Source of the DNA: Ramlibacter tataouinensis
GTDB taxonomy: Bacteria; Pseudomonadota; Gammaproteobacteria; Burkholderiales; Burkholderiaceae_C
Assembly: GCA_002427815.1 (NCBI GenBank)
Contig: DIZF01000066.1
Coordinates: 1 to 34,761 of the forward strand
Length of the DNA stretch: 34,761 nucleotides
Direction of reading: 5' to 3'
The notes under the pieces were generated by a model. It did no database searches. It was not told the origin of the DNA and saw only the letters and a list, made by a program, of their open reading frames with translations. Shown piece after piece: positions 32,263-34,761 of the stretch. Each line of letters begins with the position of its first letter. The stretch's first letter is position 1. The position numbers were made by a program, and so were the translations under genes.

Positions 32263-33012
32263 TCATGGCTCGTCGCTTCCCAGGTAGGCTGCGATCACCT
32301 TGGGTTCGCGCACGACTGCCTCGGGCAGCCCTTCGGCGATCTTGACGCCATAGTCCAGGACCACGATCCGGTCGGCCAGCGACATAACGGCGTGCAGGAT
32401 GTGCTCGATCATGATCACCGCCAGGCCGTCACCCTTGGCGAGGCTGCGTATCAGGTGGACGCTCTCGTTGACTTCCGAGGTATTCAGGCCGGACAGGATC
32501 TCATCGAGCAGCAGGATGCGAGGTTCGACCGAGAGCGCCCGCGCGAGTTCAAGACGCTTGCGCGCTTCCAGCGTCAGGCTGCCGGCCGGGCGGTGCATGA
32601 GGTCACCCATCCCGACGCGCTTGACTATGGCCGCAGCCTTGTCCCGGGCGACCTTGAAGGAATTCCGCAGCAGTGCACCCACCATGACGTTTTCGTGCAC
32701 GGTGAGCGTGGTGAGCGGTTTGACGATCTGGAAGGTCCGTCCGATGCCGACGCGGGCACATTGCGACGCACGCACGTTGGTTACGTCGTGCCCGTCGAAT
32801 ACCATGCTGCCGGTGTTCGACTTCATGTGCCCGCTGATGATGTTGAACAGCGTGGTCTTGCCTGCGCCATTGGGCCCGATCAGACCGACAATCTCGCCGG
32901 GGCGGACGTCGAAGCTCACGTTGTTGACCGCAGTGAGGCCCCCGAAGCGGCGCACCAGCCCGTCGATCCGCATGAGGGCAGTGGCCGCCGTCCGATCGAT
33001 GGACTCTGTCAT
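32263..33012 (-). CDS. livG: Branched-chain-type ABC transporter ATPase (LivG)
   Basis: A 249-residue ABC ATPase with Walker A GPNGAGKTT and the LivG-type RTFQIVKPLTTLTV insertion. Its signature region is the variant SLTLEARKRLELARAL, and Walker B is RILLLDEILSGLN, as in the subgroup of HAAT ATPases with an LTxxxRKRLE signature instead of LSGGQ. The ATG at 33012 overlaps the livM stop (ATGA) and is preferred to the ATG at 33024. Confidence 0.94.
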   Translation of the reverse strand: MTESIDRTAATALMRIDGLVRRFGGLTAVNNVSFDVRPGEIVGLIGPNGAGKTTLFNIISGHMKSNTGSMVFDGHDVTNVRASQCARVGIGRTFQIVKPLTTLTVHENVMVGALLRNSFKVARDKAAAIVKRVGMGDLMHRPAGSLTLEARKRLELARALSVEPRILLLDEILSGLNTSEVNESVHLIRSLAKGDGLAVIMIEHILHAVMSLADRIVVLDYGVKIAEGLPEAVVREPKVIAAYLGSDEP

Positions 33013-33878
33013 TTCTGCCGCCATGCCTTGAAGGCTCCCACAACGCCCTGCGGTGCGATCAGCACGACCGCCAGCAGGACGGCCCCGTAGATCAGCAGAC
33101 GGGGGCCGCCGCCGAGGAAGGTGCTCAGAATGCCGTCCAGCGGCGTCATGATCACGGACCCCACGATGGGCCCCAGGGGCGTGCCGAGGCCGCCGATCAG
33201 GCTGAAGAGCGCGATCTGTACCGAAATGTTGATCGAGAACACGCTGGGCGGGTCCAGGAACAGGATGTACTGCGCGTACAGGAAGCCGCCGACCGACGTG
33301 AGCGCAGCGCTGATCATGGTGATCAGCAGCTTCACGCGGACCGGCTCGACGCCCAGGCTCTCGGCGGCGTCCTGGTCATCGCGCATGGCGATGAGGTAGA
33401 GGCCCAACCGTCCGCGATGGATCCAGCGCGTGATGGCGTAGACAATCATCATCAGGGCGAAGGCGGCCGCCAGGTAGGCCCAGCGCGATTCGAACATGAA
33501 GTTGGGGATGCTCGCCTTGAACGGCATCGCGATCCCGCTGGAGCCGCGCGTGACGCTGGTCCAGTTGTTGGCGATGATTTCCATCACGATCGGGAACACC
33601 ATCGTCGCGAGCGAAAAGAACGCGCCGCGCAGGCGGAAGCAGGGCCAGCTGATCAGCACGGCGGTGGAGGTGGTGAGCACCACGCCCGCCACCAAGCCGA
33701 TCCAGGGCGAAATGCCATAGGTGCTGTAGAGAACGGCCGTCGTGTAGGCGCCGATGCCGAAGAAGGCCGACTGGCCCAGCGAGACCAGCCCGCCGTAGCC
33801 CGCCATGAGATTCCAGGCGCCGCTCAACGCGGCCCACAGAAACGTCATGACGATGATGTTGAGGTAGTAGTCGTTCAT
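33009..33878 (-). CDS. livM: ABC transporter permease LivM
   Basis: A 289-residue membrane permease with about 9 hydrophobic helices. The NLMAGYGGLVSLGQSAFFGIGAY segment (about 23-45) and the cytosolic coupling loop RDDQDAAESLGVEPVRVKL (about 186-204) are LivM signatures. The start at 33878 overlaps the livH stop by ATGA. It pairs with LivH to form the membrane channel. Confidence 0.95.
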   Translation of the reverse strand: MNDYYLNIIVMTFLWAALSGAWNLMAGYGGLVSLGQSAFFGIGAYTTAVLYSTYGISPWIGLVAGVVLTTSTAVLISWPCFRLRGAFFSLATMVFPIVMEIIANNWTSVTRGSSGIAMPFKASIPNFMFESRWAYLAAAFALMMIVYAITRWIHRGRLGLYLIAMRDDQDAAESLGVEPVRVKLLITMISAALTSVGGFLYAQYILFLDPPSVFSINISVQIALFSLIGGLGTPLGPIVGSVIMTPLDGILSTFLGGGPRLLIYGAVLLAVVLIAPQGVVGAFKAWRQK

Positions 33879-34761
33879 TGCTTCATGCCTATTTCCTCGG
33901 TACCGGCCCGGCCGAACAGGCCTTGCGGGCGCACCAGCAGGATGACGATGAAGAGCAGCAGCGCCACCACGTCCTTGAACTCGACGGACCAGTAGAAGCC
34001 TGTCAGGGTCTGTGCAATGCCGATGATCAACCCGCCGACGACGGCACCGGCAACGCTGCCCATTCCGCCCAGCACCACGACCACGAAGGCGGTGATGATC
34101 AGGTCGAGGCCCACGGTGGGAAAGGTGTAGTACATCGGCGTGAGGATGCAGCCGCAGACCGCGGCGCAGGCGACACCGCACCCGAAGGCGAGCCGGTTCA
34201 GGCGCTTGGTGTCCACGCCCATGAGGCTGGCCGCGTAGCGGTTCTGCACCATGGCGCGCAAAGCGCGTCCGCCGCGGGTGAAGTGCAGAAAGCCGATGAG
34301 CCCCACCGCCATGATGATCGCGGCGATGAACGCGAACAGGGAGGTGGCGGAAATGGACAGCCCCGCGACGGTGTACGACTGCGAGGTGTAGGAGGTCGTG
34401 ACGGACCTGAAGTCCGGCCCCCAGAATGTCAGCGCCAGGTTCTGCAGAATCACCGAGAGGCCGAACGTCGCGAAGATCTGCATCGAGTGCGCGGCATACA
34501 TGATGCGCTGGATGACGAATCGCTCCACCAGCATGCCGAGCACGAAGATCGCCGGCACGACCACGACGGCCGACAGGTAAGGATCGATGCCCAGCAGCTG
34601 GTTGGCCCAGAACGCGCCGAACATCGCCAGCATGATGAACTCGCCCTGCGCGAAATTCACGATCCGCAGTACGCCGAAGATGAGCGTCAGGCCGATCGAG
34701 AGCAGGGCGTACACGCCCCCGATCAGGACGCCCGAGACCAGCAGTTGCGGAAGGATCGCCA
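33875..34761 (-). CDS. livH: ABC transporter permease LivH (5' end outside window)
   Basis: A LivH permease, partial. The frame stays open to the window edge, reading PQLLVSGVLIGGVYALLSIG before LTLIFGVLRIVNFAQGEF, as in the N-terminus of LivH; the GTG at 34714 lies inside this conserved helix and is not the real start. The coupling loop is VQNRYAASLMGVDTKRLNRLAF. The C-terminus ends at 33875, overlapping livM by ATGA. The periplasmic binding-protein gene and the operon promoter probably lie beyond 34761. Confidence 0.94.
   Translation of the reverse strand, partial: AILPQLLVSGVLIGGVYALLSIGLTLIFGVLRIVNFAQGEFIMLAMFGAFWANQLLGIDPYLSAVVVVPAIFVLGMLVERFVIQRIMYAAHSMQIFATFGLSVILQNLALTFWGPDFRSVTTSYTSQSYTVAGLSISATSLFAFIAAIIMAVGLIGFLHFTRGGRALRAMVQNRYAASLMGVDTKRLNRLAFGCGVACAAVCGCILTPMYYTFPTVGLDLIITAFVVVVLGGMGSVAGAVVGGLIIGIAQTLTGFYWSVEFKDVVALLLFIVILLVRPQGLFGRAGTEEIGMKQ

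Noticed and set aside
32237..32266. ATGAGCC/GGCTCAT inverted repeat between livG and livF
   Set aside because: Seven-base arms 16 nt apart, partly inside livG; could be chance and has no clear role.

Overview
The window is high-GC DNA (about mid-60s % by eye) from what looks like a betaproteobacterium of the order Burkholderiales. The pointers are a Bug/TctC-type periplasmic binding protein, DctPQM (TRAP) and LivHMGF uptake systems beside CoA-ligand catabolic genes, a YfcG-type glutathione transferase and a DUF3297 protein. This assignment is an inference from gene content. I saw no rRNA, tRNA, CRISPR array or complete insertion sequence. No intergenic gap holds a convincing intrinsic terminator (GC stem followed by a T-run).

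Layout. (1) 37-4037: YfcG-like GST, a KTSC-domain protein, an MFS carrier overlapping a small P-loop NTPase, and an acetamidase/formamidase. (2) 4167-6205: three consecutive type II toxin-antitoxin modules of different families (RelE/Gp49 + XRE, BrnTA, RelE-like + HTH), all on the minus strand and each with its own promoter. (3) 6206-6871: a scar with an IS110-type transposase fragment abutting a frameshifted RraA-family remnant. (4) 6872-7926: two divergent unknown genes separated by a perfect 10-bp-arm inverted repeat. (5) 8042-19142: an AllD/Ldh-family dehydrogenase, an RpiR/SIS regulator with its own palindromic operators, a TRAP transporter, an M20 carbamoyl-amidohydrolase, a nitrilase-type N-carbamoyl-D-amino acid hydrolase, two fold-type II PLP enzymes, debris of serine dehydratase and FAD-oxidase genes, and an unusual alpha/beta hydrolase. 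(6) 19235-21565: an MFS carrier and a TctC-type binding protein. (7) 21729-26146: a four-gene 2-oxoacid:ferredoxin oxidoreductase set (alpha, beta, gamma, NAD(P)H:ferredoxin-type flavoprotein) plus DUF3297. (8) 34761-26188, minus strand: livHMGF, SDR, class III CoA-transferase, N-carbamoylsarcosine-amidase-like enzyme, CitE-like lyase, PuuE-like cyclic amide hydrolase and a GntR regulator, closely spaced or overlapping and probably one operon.

Common theme. At least five unrelated C-N hydrolase folds (formamidase, M20, nitrilase, isochorismatase-like, NodB/PuuE) lie within about 26 kb, in two separately regulated operons that each carry a high-affinity uptake system. I infer that the region specialises in scavenging small amides, ureides or carbamoyl compounds. 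The TRAP operon pairs an M20 hydrolase of a family known for L-specificity with a D-carbamoylase and two PLP enzymes. The Liv operon could open a cyclic imide or ureide, remove the amide nitrogen, activate the acid with CoA and cleave it. The substrates are not determined by the sequence.
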